The position numbers and the translations under genes were made by a program. Below are positions 10,806 to 22,115 of a stretch of DNA of 64,000 bases, in pieces (position 1 is the first letter of the stretch; each line of letters begins with the position of its first letter). The DNA comes from Diphasiastrum complanatum (Eukaryota > Streptophyta > Lycopodiopsida > Lycopodiales > Lycopodiaceae), in the NCBI GenBank assembly GCA_029204225.1, contig CM055097.1, positions 40,838,028-40,902,027 of the forward strand, read 5' to 3'. The notes under the pieces were generated by a model. That model did not search any database, had not been told where the DNA came from, and saw nothing but the letters and a program-made list of their open reading frames with translations.

Positions 10806-11199
10806 CTTAAGGGGGGCTGTTGGAAATTAAGTCCGCAATTGCCTCCTTGGTGAATGATAACTTAGACAGCCAATTACTTGAAGAACGTCTACAATGGGGA
10901 CTTCCGGCTGATCGCCAGCAAAGGGTAACCAATCCCATTATGATTTTAAGTTCAAATCTTAAGTTTAATAACTTGAAGTCATTGAAGACTTGGCCATTTT
11001 CAAGGACTTCCACAAAACTTACATTTAGGATAAGTCTGTAGATTTACATTTTTTTCGAGACAGTCTGCAAAAATGAACTATGTTTGAGACAGGTTCGCGA
11101 AATGTTTGCGAAAGTTTCACGACAGTCCAAAAGTTCAACTATTTCTCAGCACTCGACTTTTTCGCGATAGTTCAAAAGTTCAAAAATAATTTTCTAACA
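10806..11199 (+). repeat. polypurine tract and 382 bp LTR (K)
   Basis: CTTAAGGGGGGC (10806-10817) is a polypurine tract. It is followed by TGTTGGAAATTAAG at 10818. An end at 11199, AATTTTCTAACA, mirrors the start (TGTTGGAAA against TTTTCTAACA). I read this as the 3' LTR of an element whose internal region upstream has been replaced. No second copy was found, so the ends rest on symmetry only. Confidence 0.65.
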
Positions 11200-11420
11200 C
11201 CTTTATTAGAATTCAAATGACAGATCTAAATTCATCTCAATTGATCAAAAATTACTCATTATCTTAAGAATCTTCATATTCCCTTATATTCTTTTAATGA
11301 CCTTTAAGTATTAATCTATGATCTTCCAATCATAAATTTCTAGAATATTATGATTTGTCCATCATGATTACAGGATTCCAAACCCATACTTAATCACTAG
11401 AAGATACTGGAGTATATGTG

Positions 11421-12139
11421 TGAAAAATTGCCAAAAATTGGCAAATCTAGCTTTATAAAAAACCATGAAGAATAGTGTAAATTTTGTACATAATTGGGTT
11501 ACACACATGTATGGCCAAAATGCCACATGGCAACCCACTCCTAATGTAGGTTAGGTCAAGTCAAGAGAGTTGGTCATGTATATTTGGTGGTCATACCTAC
11601 TTTATAGGACCTACACCTAAGTTTAGGGTGAAAATCTGACCAACTAGCTACTTGCCAAGCATAAGATCTAGGCTAGGGTTTCAATTTAGGGCAAGAAGAG
11701 TGAGTTAACCTCCTTATTACATGCTGGAAATCCATCTAACTTCAAGAAGGAAGTCAAATTTGCTATGTATTCCAAGCTCCCATAGTGAGAAGATGGAATA
11801 TTTTTGGAGCTCATTGGCTATCTCAAGCTACTCCACTATGTGCATTGAGTTTCATCCAAATGAAACCAAATCAATTTCTACTTGTTTCTCAGCTTGAAGG
11901 CCATACTACAGCCTGTAGTACACAAGTGTGGGCTCGAATTTCAATGTTGATCAATGCTTTTGATTGTTAATGCTTGTTGTTTGTCAAATTGCCAGTCTAG
12001 ATCAACTTTTTTGTCAAATTGCCAATCTAGATCAATTTTTTTGTGTCTAGTTTTTTGATAGATTGTTAAGCATGCATCCAATCACTCTTGTGGATCTTTT
12101 GTAGATCCATTTATGGTCCTAAAGTACAGTACTTTCACA
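11421..12139 (+). repeat. 5' LTR of copia B (about 719 bp)
   Basis: Starts TGTGAAAAATTGCC (or two bases earlier) and ends AGTACTTTCACA, giving TGTGAA/TTCACA ends. The PBS follows. An inverted partial copy lies at 10408-10790, and a short start of a further copy lies at 29327. Confidence 0.82.
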
Positions 12140-12151
12140 TGGTATCAGATC
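12140..12151 (+). other. primer binding site of B
   Basis: TGGTATCAGATC follows the LTR end, initiator tRNA-Met type. The following CAAGTACAAGAG is the same as in element A. Confidence 0.85.
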
Positions 12152-12687
12152 CAAGTACAAGAGCATAAGCCATTGATCTAATGCAAATCCATTTTTAGCA
12201 AGTTTTGGTGCTAAAAACTAGTATTGAGAAGGCAAGCTAGAATTTTGATTTTGGTGAGGAGATTTGATCCCAAACTTGGTAGGGGTACAAATCCATACTG
12301 TCCACATGTGTGGGCACCTCTGAACTTGCATTTAATGCATGGTATTTATTTGATCCAAATAAATTCAATTTGTGAGCTTTTGATGTAATTTTTGGTGGAA
12401 ATCTTAGGATAAGCTACCAAGATTGAGTGCCCTTGATTAGATTTGACATAGGGTCATAAGATCTAATTAATCTAGGCTGAAATCAGGTCCTCTAAACTTG
12501 TTTTACAGGTCTTGAAAGTACATCAAAAAGTGTGAGGGAGATTTAGTCATGTTTTTTGTCCAAAAATAGCCAAAATTGATAGGATTTTATATGTCATTGA
12601 TAGAATCTCATCTAATTTGCATTCTAACTTTGTGAGAGAGTGCTAGAACTAAGATTATAAGTCCATTTGTTGGATTAGAAATCTAAT

Positions 12688-13641
12688 TTGAGTGAAACAC
12701 TACAAGAGATAGACCTTAGTGAGTTTCTAAAGACAATCAAATCCATTTCTTGGCAAGATTTGTTTGAAAGTAGTTTTCACTTCATCTTATCTTCATTCCA
12801 GCTTTGTGAGGGAGTGATAAAACTGGACAAACAAGGAAACCTTGCAAAGGAGGAGGAGGAGGAAAAAGTAGATGTATTCTTGATGGCATCTACATCCTCA
12901 CCAACAAGAAATAGCAATTCAAGAGACAATTGATGGATCAACAATGGGGCTAACTCCCACATGTCTTGTGAAAAGGACTTTTTCTCAATTTTACACTCAT
13001 TCAATGATGCTAAAAAGTTTTTCTTTACTGCAAATGATGAAGAGTGTAGGATAGATGGTGTTGGCACCATCTCTTTGTGTCTAGAATCCACAAAATACAT
13101 GGATATAAAAAATGTCCTTCATGTACCATCAATCACCAAGAATATGCTTAGTGTTGGTCTACTCTTAGAAAGTGGTTTGGATGTCCACTTTAAGCATGGT
13201 CTTTGTTTCATCTTGAAGAATGATGTTTGCATTGCAAAGGGATTTAAACATGGAAGATTGTTTAAGTTGGAAGCTAGTGTTGCTTTTGAAGAAATGAGCT
13301 TGGCAAAGGAGGAGATCTTGGCAAAGTGTGATATTGCTTGCATTGAGGAGGAGCATCAAAAGGAGGAAGATCTCAAGGATCAGCCTCAAAGCATGAGAGT
13401 TCCAAGGAGTTCCTCAATGACAAAGGCCGAGTCATCAAATTGCATGAAAATTGTCCATTCAAGTGTGCATCTTGCAAGAATGGTGAGCATTGGAGAGTCT
13501 ACCATTTTTGAGTACTTTTTGGAAAGTATTAGTAGACATGGATTGACTTGTTGCTTATCTTTAAGATCTATGATATTTAATACTCTTTATGACAAGACAA
13601 TGAAAATGGATGCTTTCAAATCTCCATTTGTTGTTAATTAA
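12688..13641 (+). pseudogene. copia gag/protease remnant with mutated active site, element B
   Basis: An 81-codon gag tail (12688-12933) ends at a TGA replacing a Trp codon. It is followed by WINNGANSHMS at 12934, where the family has W-I-D-S-G-A: the catalytic Asp codon is AAC (12940-12942). A 226-codon open stretch (12961-13641) continues with KNVLHVPSITKNMLSVG and KHGRLFKLEA, then Glu-rich sequence and a segment I cannot assign. The CCHC knuckle is not visible. No working protease can be made. Confidence 0.83.
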
Positions 13642-14163
13642 GCAATTTCATTGGATAAATATTTTTGTAATAGTTTGAATAGTGTCATAGAAGATGAAAC
13701 ATCATTTGTATTGGAAATCTTTGGGTCCACATGCTTTGAGCATGATCATTCCAATGTAAGGACCAAATGTTATCCATTTCAATGATAGGATTAATGGTAA
13801 TGTTTTGATCTTCGAGTAGAGATTTTAGAATCTACTTGTTTTCCACCAAAGAATTTGTCAATGGTGGAAATCTGATCTTTCAAGAGTGGAAGATTTGTAA
13901 ACTTGAAGAAGCACCTTTGGATCAACACCTTATTCAATTCATTGATGGTTTGGAGTCAAGTCAAGTGGAGGATCAAGCTTAAGACCCAAGGACTCCAAGA
14001 AGAACAATGAGTACCAAGATGAGCCATCAAGACTCAATCATGTGGATCAAGCAATGCAAGTTGTCTTTGGCAACATTGTGTATGCACTTAATTTTCTAAT
14101 TGATGTATCTTCAAGTGCACAAAATGCCTTGGAATCCATGGCTTGGCATGATGTTTAGTTTTG
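13605..14163 (+). repeat. B internal segment, repeated at 28576
   Basis: This 550 bp is a diverged direct repeat of 28576-29125. Pieces read DETSFVLEIF, HDHSNVRTK, then GLESSQVEDQAQDPRTPRR, the last being the usual linker between integrase and RT of copia. Between the protease and this linker no integrase motif is seen in either copy. It is broken by stops in all frames. Confidence 0.75.
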
Positions 14164-14167
14164 AAGT

Positions 14168-14979
14168 TGATGAGGGAAGGGATATAGGAAGAATGAGAAC
14201 GGGGAAGAGAGCAGAAATATTGCAGAACAGCTCTCCCGTTCTAATCGACTGCTAGGTACAAAAACAGTCTAATAGACAGCTTATGCTAAAGATAATCACA
14301 ACCTTATGCATTTTGATTGACCAACAGGATCTTGAAAATTAATTCATACTCTAAAAACAAGAGTACAGTCCACCGAAGAGATTAGAGATGGTTTGTGTGT
14401 GGTACTACTAAAATCAGATTCAATGTGAAGTATAGTTATGAGATAAATTGAAGAGCAGTGTGATATCACGAGTTTCTCAGGCGTCAAAGATAGCCATCGT
14501 CTGATCAAAAACTGAGGAGTTGTAGACATTTGTGTTCTGACATGATCAAACAACAATGAAAGTGCATTCAATCACAATAAGCATTCATCTACGTTGTACA
14601 CAGATAAAAATGTGCTGCTGCTATATTACACTGAAGCACAATACAAATAGCAATTACAACCAAAAATTGATGGCGTAATTGGGAGGCTCAAATAATGCGT
14701 CTCATGGATGGAGCAACACCTAGTCTGTGCTTGGATGATCTATTTATAGATTTCATCCGTGTATTAATTACATTGAATGCTTGTCACATAATTAAGAAAG
14801 TCGTTGTACTTGGAAGTATATGGCTTTTGTGACAATTGTACATAGTGTACACTGTCAACCCATAGGGAATGTTGACATGAACGAGGGCGTTGCAAATTCT
14901 CTCACTTTGCTTTATAAGGGAAGCAGCTTTCTCTCACTTCGCAAATTTGGGAAGTGGCTGGGAATGTTCCTCGTTTAAA
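14168..14979 (-). other. LTR-like insertion with TATA box between B and G
   Basis: About 0.8 kb unrelated to its neighbours. On the minus strand it has a good TATA motif (TCTATAAATAGATC, about 14740-14752) and TGTCAACATTCCC near 14877, so a decayed LTR is possible. I found neither a target duplication nor a second copy. The last about 100 bp (14878-14979) is bounded by TGAACGAGG and CCTCGTTTA, near inverted matches. Only its boundaries with B and G are clear. Confidence 0.35.
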
Positions 14980-14984
14980 GTCAA

Positions 14985-15897
14985 TCCACCATGGATCTAG
15001 GGTCCATCATTAGCAAACATATATGAAGACATCACAAAAGCATCATCATCATTTGAGTTTTGAGCCTCCAAACCATCCTCATCAAGAGTAAGATTACCTT
15101 GCTTGTCTCCTTGATCTCTCTTCTTCTTGTAGCACTCACTTGCAAAGTGTTTTTTGATGCCACAATAGAAGCACTTGATTATGACCTATCTTTCTTTTTG
15201 CCATTTGAAGAAGCCTCTCCTTGATCTTGCCCTTTAGACCAGTTGCTTTTGCTTTTGCCCTTGAATTTGCCCTTTGTGAACATAGCCTCCTCTTGAAGTG
15301 TCAATGTAGATCCACCTCTTGGTTGAAGCCTATATTCTTCATTGATCAAGATTTCTTGAAGATCCACAAAACTTGACAGCAAAGTCTTTTTGGATAGCTA
15401 ACTTTGAACAATATTAGAATGAGCATCCAACAAACCATTAAGAATCACTTGAACAAGCTCTCCTTCCTTATTGTTCTCATCAATGCAAGCTAACTCATCA
15501 TTCAATGCTTTCACTCTCAAAACAAAAGTGTTGGGACTTTCTTCACTCTTTTGCAAACAAGAAAAGATTTTCTTCTTAGAGTCTACACTCTAGAAGTAGA
15601 CGTGGATTCTTAAAGCTTTTTCAATGAATCCCAAGCGTCCTTAGATGAAGTACTCTTACCAACCTCTTTGAGAAGCTCATTGGTAACATTCATCTTGATC
15701 ATGTGTAGAGCCCTTTTGGCCCTCTTATCATACCTCATTTGATCTTGTTGTGCTACTGGTATCTCCTCCAAACCTACAACAATATCCAAAACATCATTCA
15801 TCTCAAGAAGTGATTCCATCCTCACTTTCCACAATGAATAGCTACTTGAGGTAAGCCTATCATTGGCTTCCAACATGACTCCACTTGATGTTGCCAT
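14985..15897 (-). pseudogene. copia gag and truncated protease, element G
   Basis: Starts with a clear ATG at 15897: MATSSGVMLEANDRLTSSSY, a UBN2-type gag start, then YDKRAKRALHMIKMNV. A stop near 15610 and a shift interrupt it. A second open stretch (15382-15179) has Lys-rich sequence, followed by CFYCGIKKHFASEC, an intact CCHC knuckle (about 15175-15133). The final residues WWID mark the first part of the protease motif, and the Ser-Gly that should follow are missing. Confidence 0.84.
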
Positions 15898-16476
15898 GTA
15901 CCAATGACCTGATCTTCTCTTTCAACCTGTTTCAATGTGCAAAAGCACTCCTTTGAACAACAACAAATGTTTTCAAAGAGAAATCACAAAGATTTGAAAC
16001 TACTCAATTCTCTTCTAGCACTTATACCAAGCAAATCAACACATAGAATCATGAATTCTTGATCAACCTATAATCTATCCTCAATCTAATGACTCTTGCC
16101 ACTTCCTAAGATTGAAACAAACTCAAATGAAGTCCAGCAACCTCACTATCTAGAGATCCAATCAAAATTAGAGTTTTGACAAAATCACAAAAATTGAATA
16201 TTCCAAATCTACATGCAAATGCTTAAAATCTTGATGTACAATCTATTAGCCACCACTTATGCTATTACAATGATCCAAAAATTGGCCAAATCCAACATGT
16301 GAATTCAAAAATTGGATTGATCAAGTTTATAAACCTATATAGGAATTTGATCTACAAAAGATCCAATCTACAAATGCAAGAAACTTGATTTTGGTGTAGA
16401 ATAGCATGATCTAGCATTGATATCTTCTCCAAATCATTGATAGATGTGATTGTCTCCTTCATAACCAGAAATACAA

Positions 16477-16488
16477 GCTTCGATACCA
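16477..16488 (-). other. primer binding site of G
   Basis: The minus strand reads TGGTATCGAAGC directly after the LTR, an initiator tRNA-Met type with one mismatch. Confidence 0.82.
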
Positions 16489-17132
16489 TGTGAAAGAATT
16501 CAGAATCTTGATGATCCAAATCTACTAAAGATCTTTGGTTACAAAACAAGCTACTCCACCAATTTTGCCAATGTAGAAAAATTAGCATCTACACACAAAT
16601 TGAATGCTAACTCTAATAGAACTTGATCAAACATGAATCAAAATATAGATACAAGCTATTGTTTGTATAGAAATAGTACCGTACCATATTTCACATGTGT
16701 AAACCTAAAAATAGCAAATATAGATCATTCTACACATAGAATTGCAAGATATCACACGTATAGTGCACCAATGGATAGTAGAACCCAAGAAAACCATGTA
16801 TAAGCATGAAATGAGATAGAGAAGAGAGCAGATCTGCTTCTCCACGAGTTACATCCTTTTATAACATGTCCAAACCCTATTTGGCCGCTTGGCTTTCCCT
16901 CCAAAATGTAAACCCTACTATTTTTGGCTCTAGATTTAATGTACCCAACATTTAAATTTGAATCTACTCAAACTCGACTTCTACATTTCCCACACTTTCA
17001 AAAAGTGGCTATTCAATGAAATTTAGATTAATTAACTTTGAAAAGTCAATCTCTAAGTCTAATATAAAGTTGACCTCAATTTTTCAAATATAGAAATTAG
17101 CAAATATGATCAAACTAGTTGAATTTCTCACA
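16489..17132 (-). repeat. 5' LTR of copia G (644 bp)
   Basis: On the minus strand it starts TGTGAGAAATTCAAC and ends ATTCTTTCACA. It matches the F LTR (23753-24778) in many blocks, for example TTGGCTTTCCCTCCAAAATG and TCATTCTACACAT read on plus. F is longer by an insertion of about 420 bp. Confidence 0.85.
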
Positions 17133-17179
17133 TATAGCAATACACTCCATCTCGTCAGAAAATGATGCAAAGCCAGTTC

Positions 17180-17740
17180 AAGTGAAGCCATACTGCTGTA
17201 ATCCACTCTATAGAGAGAAATTAAAGAAGACATACAAACATTACTAGTTGCGAGTTTCATTAAAGAAATTGAACACATGACATGGTTATCACCCATTGTG
17301 GTGGTTCCCAAGAAGAATGGTAAATGAAGGATATGTGTGGACCTAAAAGAATTGACTAAAGTCATAAAGAAGGATCACTTCCCTTTACCATTAACCGACT
17401 CCATATTGGAACAGATGGCAAGAGCAGAGGCAATGAGTTTTTGGATGGCTTTAGTGGTTATTTTCATATCCGATTAGATTCTAAAGACATTCATAAGACA
17501 GCATTTGCCATTGAGTTCGGTACCTATGCATATCAAGTAATGCCATTCGGACTCTGTAATGCTCCATCAACCTTTCAAAGAGTAATTCAGTTTGTGTTTA
17601 AAGATCTAACACATGGTGTCGTCTTAGGACATATCATATCCAACTATGGTATCTCGACAAATCTGGCTAAAGTGAAAGTTATTCAAGAAATGCCGCTACT
17701 GGCCATGGTAAAAGAAATCTATATCTTTGTAGGCCATTGA
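17180..17740 (+). pseudogene. Ty3/gypsy reverse transcriptase lacking active site
   Basis: Blocks WLSPIVVVPKKNGK, RICVDLKELTK, KDHFPLPL, SFLDGFSGYFHI, KTAFAIEFGTYAY, MPFGLCNAPSTFQR and LTHGV are gypsy RT domains in order. The next residues are VLGHIISNYGIS, which normally lie some 40-60 residues after the YxDD box. The catalytic box between them is absent while the frame stays open (17441-17740). One stop sits near 17326. No gag, integrase or LTR of this element adjoins it. It lies between the G LTR and copia H remnants. Confidence 0.85.
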
Positions 17741-17744
17741 GAGG

Positions 17745-18780
17745 GAGTATCTTAAGAGGTTCTGATCTGAAGATGTTTATAAATGCAAAATCCTTGATTT
17801 TTTATTGGAAGATCAAGATGTTGATCTTGAATTGCTTCATCAACACCAAGAGGCAAGTAGCAATTGGAAGCTAGTCAAAAGCATCAAAGGGGAGCCACAT
17901 GGGCAAAGCATTTTGGATCTGTTTTTACAGGTTCTTGAAGGCTCAAGTAAGGTTCTTAAAGAAGCAAGGAATTGTCCTCTTACTCTACCTTACTTGCTTA
18001 ATCTCATGTATGAATATTGTCATGTCAATGTGTTGGAATTGTCAAAATTCAATGAAACTAGTTCCATAGTTTTGCATCCTTTGGATCTTGGAGATGGAAT
18101 AGTTATCATTGCTGGTTTTAATGATCAAGTACACGCATTCATTCAAATCTTGAAAGATATTGATGTGGTCAATATGTTTACTTTTGAGCAAAGTTTAAGA
18201 TGTAGCATCCTAATGTTGGCAAATTGGCAAATTGTTGACAATGTAGGATCAAGGATTGTATGCAAATCTTGTGGAGATACTTCAAGTATTTCAAGTTTAG
18301 GTTTTGGTCATTCAAATGGAGCAGAGAACACATCATTTTGGTATTCATTCACTCAAGGGCTTTCATGGATTGGAGATCTACAAAAGGCAAGGTGGTGATG
18401 GAGGTTCATTCATGGAGATACATGGTGCATTCACTATGGGCATAGTGGAATGTGGAGGCGGCATGCAAACACTTGTTGGTTACTTTCCCTTACAACTTGT
18501 TTGCTGTTGTTTTATAGATAATTCAAAGGTGGATACATGGAGGAATCCTTTCATTATTATTCTATGTTCTTTTACATGTATCATGTTCACCATTCTATGT
18601 AAAATTGATGTAAGAAATAGTGAAGCATCCTATATGGACACTATTATCTATATCAATTATGTTGTACTTCATATTGTACATATTAGAACACTTGAGAAGA
18701 GATCTATTATCATGATGGAGATCATTCTTAGGTTGGAGCAAAGTAGTGTTGTAAAACTAGCAAGATAAGTTGAAGAGGGA
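17745..18780 (+). pseudogene. 3' internal region of copia H
   Basis: The sequence parallels element F (minus strand, about 25770-24790): EREYLKRF, LVKSIKGEPHGQSILDLFL, CHVNVLELSKF, and near the end CKIDVRNSEASYMDT. A 197-codon open stretch (17805-18398) remains. Some phrases near 18240-18340 vaguely recall copia RNase H, but I cannot prove it. It ends in GTTGAAGAGGGAG, the polypurine tract, at about 18770. What the segment encoded is unclear. Confidence 0.55.
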
Positions 18781-18781
18781 G

Positions 18782-19140
18782 TGTGAAAATTGTCAACATT
18801 TCCTAGCTAGTTTGAGGCCTAAATTGGTAGTTTTTGTACATAGTTTTGGATCTAACATTTCATAAGTGTGAAAGAGGCCTAAATACTTTTATTTTAGTAT
18901 ATATTTCATGTTGAAGAAGTCTCAAACTTCAGGACCTTCGAAATGACACCAAAATCATGTTATTTGGACATATAGGCCAAAATTGGCTATTTTAGGCTAC
19001 TGGTGCCCTAAAATTGGGTCCTAAGTTTTAGAGAGAGGAGAGAGAGTCATCTCTCTCACCTATATTAGGCTGAAATTCGTGGAGAACAGGTTGGAGAAAC
19101 TTATTGTATTGTTGAGAGAGATCAATAGATCATTGTCACA
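18782..19140 (+). repeat. 3' LTR of copia H (about 359 bp)
   Basis: Follows the polypurine tract directly, starts TGTGAAAATTGTCAAC and ends TCATTGTCACA, with TGTGA/TCACA ends. A TATA-like TAGTATATATTTC lies near 18893. No second copy is in the window, and the right end is inferred from symmetry. Confidence 0.62.
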
Positions 19141-19439
19141 GTTTCTTCCTCCATTGAGAGCATTGCTTTGTGTATTGTCTTCAAGCTTTTGTGTATGATC
19201 TTAAGAGTCTCCAAAAGTGGTAGGCTGCTGTTGTAGGGCTGGTATGTTGTTGTTTTTGGCTACCATCAGTATCTTTTATTAGTTTCTTTTGTCTCTTGAA
19301 TGCTTTGTCAAGTTCATGTGTATCAAAGGTAGCATTAGGATGCTTTGCCATTTCTAGCTTTTGTAGCTTGTTGTGCAAAGATCTTAGCCAAGTATTTTGG
19401 GAGTTTGGATCCATTCAAGATCCACTTTTTTTACATTTA

Positions 19440-20811
19440 GGACCTAGGAAAGAAGTCGTGAGGTTTGAATTGGAAGAGAGACTGCAAAAGTTGTTGGGAC
19501 CGCCGACAAAAGACCTTTGGAGCCGAGAGTGGATCGATCGGGAATGCAATCCGGCTCTTATTGCAATGTATCAGACGATGAAGGGCGTACGGTCAAGGCA
19601 GAGCAAATCCCTGACTTTGAGGGTGATGCAAATGTCAATCTAGATAATTTTGTAATTGACGACATCAGGTACATATGGGGTAAAAATACAATGTATCGTA
19701 TAGAAAGCAAAAATATCCAGCGTGCCTCACTTTTCACGAACCAACGAGCTTTGGATCACTCATTTGTTGAGAAGTTGTTTGTTGATTTGAGCAAGCCCAA
19801 TAGTCCACCACCCGCATCAATCAACGTCACTTTAAGGCCAATTTCATTCAAGAAAAGTGATGAGGAAGAAATTATTTTTGAAGGCCCAATTATGTTTGCA
19901 AAGATGTATTGTGAATTCATGCATGTTGATAGAGAAGAGAATGAGCAAGTCTACATAGAAACTTAAAGGAGGCGCCTGGATCCAGATTGGATGGATTGTG
20001 TAAAAATCGCTTTTTGTCGTATTGTATTTTTGAGCCTATCGATGGTCAACATATTTGTTATGCATGTAATGAATTCGCAAAGATTGCATTAAATCAAAAT
20101 AGGATACATCCTCAAATATTTGATGCCACTTTTAGGTTTGTGCATGCCAAGATATGTATATTTAAGAATGCATCTCGTTACATTCTTGAATTGGATAGAC
20201 TCAATCACGAACCGGAAGAGAAAAGAAAAAAGAGCAGTCTACCAGAAATCATGGAGCGTGCACGTGATGTATGGATCTCATTGAATCGACCACACTTTGT
20301 CAAAGGAGTGAAGCTAAATCCTGAGCAATTGAAACAGATGAGAGCATTTTATCTCAGTTTGCGCGGTGTCCTTGGCAGGAGCAATGTTGGATCTTTGTCA
20401 GGACAACACACAATTACATCTTTGTATGAGAAATTTGAGGAGTACACAATAATAATCTTTCGTTCAGACGAAACATTCAATAATTATATGCAAGTCATGA
20501 AATTGTATGTAAATAATCAAATTTGCTACAACAAACCTGCATTGGAATCGAGGAAGACAAAAAACAAACCGATATCTATTCGGTTGTTCAGATGTTTGAG
20601 GTATATGTCGGACGCCATGTGCGATCGTATCCTACAGAAGCTTGTAAATGGAGAGTTGTATTTTGGAAGAAAAAACAAAGAAAAACACATTGATGACGGA
20701 GTTCTTCTTATGGTTCGTGAGATGGCTGCACTAAGTGTTGTACAGTATCTGCTTACTACAGAAGAAGACTTGCCTTTAGATGTGGACTACATCGCAGAGG
20801 ACTGTAGATGA
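19440..20811 (+). pseudogene. broken ORF with ParB/DGQH-like features
   Basis: Two open stretches in different frames, 19517-19966 and 19987-20811 (opened by TTG, not ATG), probably come from one gene split by a stop and shift near 19965-19990. The first part has NIQRASLFTNQRALDHSFVEK, hydrophobic Leu-Phe positions and a Pro-rich SPPPASINVTLRP. The second has FEPIDGQHICYACNEFAKIA near its start, then Lys/Arg-rich helical sequence and a DDGVLLMVREM block near the end. The order N-R-x-(Leu/Asp) segment then (I/V)DGQH resembles ParB/DGQHR-fold proteins, though the usual Arg after DGQH is Ile. This is inference from motifs only, so treat the function as unknown. The ORF ends where the satellite starts, and its last codons read like a satellite unit. 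Confidence 0.45.
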
Positions 20812-22115
20812 CCACAGAGGACTGCAAAGGGACCGTTAATTGACCGTAGAGAATTCCGAACCTCCCCCCACGGCGGGAAGACCGCATGGACCACAGACAG
20901 ACCACATTAGGAACCGTAGACGGACCGCATTAGGAACCATAGAGGACCGTAGATAACCACAGAGGGACTGCAAAGAACTCAGAACCTCCCGTCGTGGCGG
21001 GAGGACCGTAGAGGACCACAAAGGGACCGCAGAGGTTGCAGATGACCATAGATGAGCACAGAGGTCGTAGATCACCGCAGAGGACCGTAGATGACCGCAG
21101 AGAGACCGCAGAGAACTCAGAACCTCCCACCACGGCAGGAGGACCGCAGAGACCGCAGAGGTTGTAGATGACTGTAGATGACCGCAGAGGTTGTAGATGA
21201 TCGCAGAGGACCGCAGAGAGGACCGAGGTCACAGATGACCACATAGGTCACAGAGGACCGCAGAGGGACCGCGGAGGACCGTAGAGGTTGCAGATGACTG
21301 TAGATGACCGCAAAGGTTGAAGATTATTGTAGAGGATCGTAGAGGACCGTAGATGACCGCAGAGGGACCACAGAGAACTCAGAACCTCCCGCCGCGATGG
21401 GAGGACCATAGAGGACCACAAAGGGATTGCATGAGGGACCGCAGAGGACCACAGAGACTGCAAGGATTGCAGATGACTGTAGATGACCGTAGAGGATCGC
21501 AGAGAGGACCGAGGTCGTAGATGACTGCAGAGGTCGCAGAGGACTGCATGAGGACCGTAGAGGGATTGTAGAGACCGTAGAGTCGCAGATGACCTAGATG
21601 ACCGCAGAGACTGTAGAGGACCATATATGACCGTAGAGGACCATATACGACCGCAGAGGGACCGCAAAGAACTCAGAACCTCCCGCAGAGAACTAAGAGG
21701 ACCGTAGAGGTCGCAGATGATTGTATATGACCGCAGAGAACCGAAGAGGACCATAGATGATTGTAGAGGACTGTAGATGACCGCAAAGGGACCGTAGAGA
21801 GCTCAGAACCTCCCGCCGCAGCGGGAGGACCGCAGAGGACCACAGAGGGACCGCATTAGAGACTGCAGAGGTTGCAAATGACCGTAGATTACCGCAGAGG
21901 TCACGGATGATTGCAAAGGACCGTAGATGACCGTAGAGGACCGCAAAGGGACCACAGATTGACCATAGAGAATTCCAAACCTCCCCCCGCGGTGAGAAGA
22001 CCGCAGACGGTCGCAGAGAGGACCATAGAGGACCACAGAGGGACTTCAGAGAATTCCAAACCTCCCGCCATGGCGGGAAGACCGCAGAGGACCACAGACA
22101 GACCGCATCACTGAT
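20790..22115. repeat. GA-rich satellite with GC-rich hairpins
   Basis: About 1.3 kb built of short variants of ACCGCAGAGG and ACCGTAGATG (9-12 bp), in places with GGGACC. At irregular intervals (near 20860, 20976, 21115, 21373, 21672, 21801, 21968 and 22055) comes GAA(C/T)TC(C/A)GAACCTCCC followed by a GC-rich block. In several copies this forms an inverted repeat such as CCTCCCGC...GCGGGAGG. Long open frames on both strands are a by-product of the low complexity. Confidence 0.88.

Larger units (their letters stand above)
11421..14163 (+). mobile_element. non-autonomous copia element B
   Basis: LTR, PBS, degraded gag, a protease lacking its Asp, then a conserved stretch ending in an INT-RT linker. 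Recognisable integrase catalytic motifs and RT are missing. The homology to a second copy (28576-29385) ends at about 14163, where unrelated DNA begins, so the 3' LTR is lost here. The second copy shows what should follow, about 200 bp and then an LTR start like that of 11421. Confidence 0.8.
14980..17132 (-). mobile_element. copia element G, 5' part
   Basis: Minus-strand order: LTR (17132-16489), PBS, about 580 bp leader, gag, CCHC knuckle and the start of the protease. The element breaks off inside the protease motif just after WWID (about 14980), where other DNA begins. Its LTR and gag are related to those of element F, so G and F belong to one family. Confidence 0.85.

Noticed and set aside
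14878-14979. 100 bp inverted-repeat (MITE-like) element
   Set aside because: Terminal match is only nine bases with one mismatch, there is no target duplication, and no second copy was seen.
19181-19414. 77-codon minus ORF after the H LTR
   Set aside because: The composition could pass for protein, but there is no recognised motif, no partner copy and no splice context. Left unannotated.
20836-22114. Several long minus-strand ORFs rich in Ser, Leu, Tyr and Gly
   Set aside because: They are translations of the short-unit satellite, where stops are rare in some frames. No domain and irregular unit variants.
20790-22115. CRISPR-like array
   Set aside because: No constant repeat with unique spacers. 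Units are 9-12 bp variants and the genome is a plant nuclear one.
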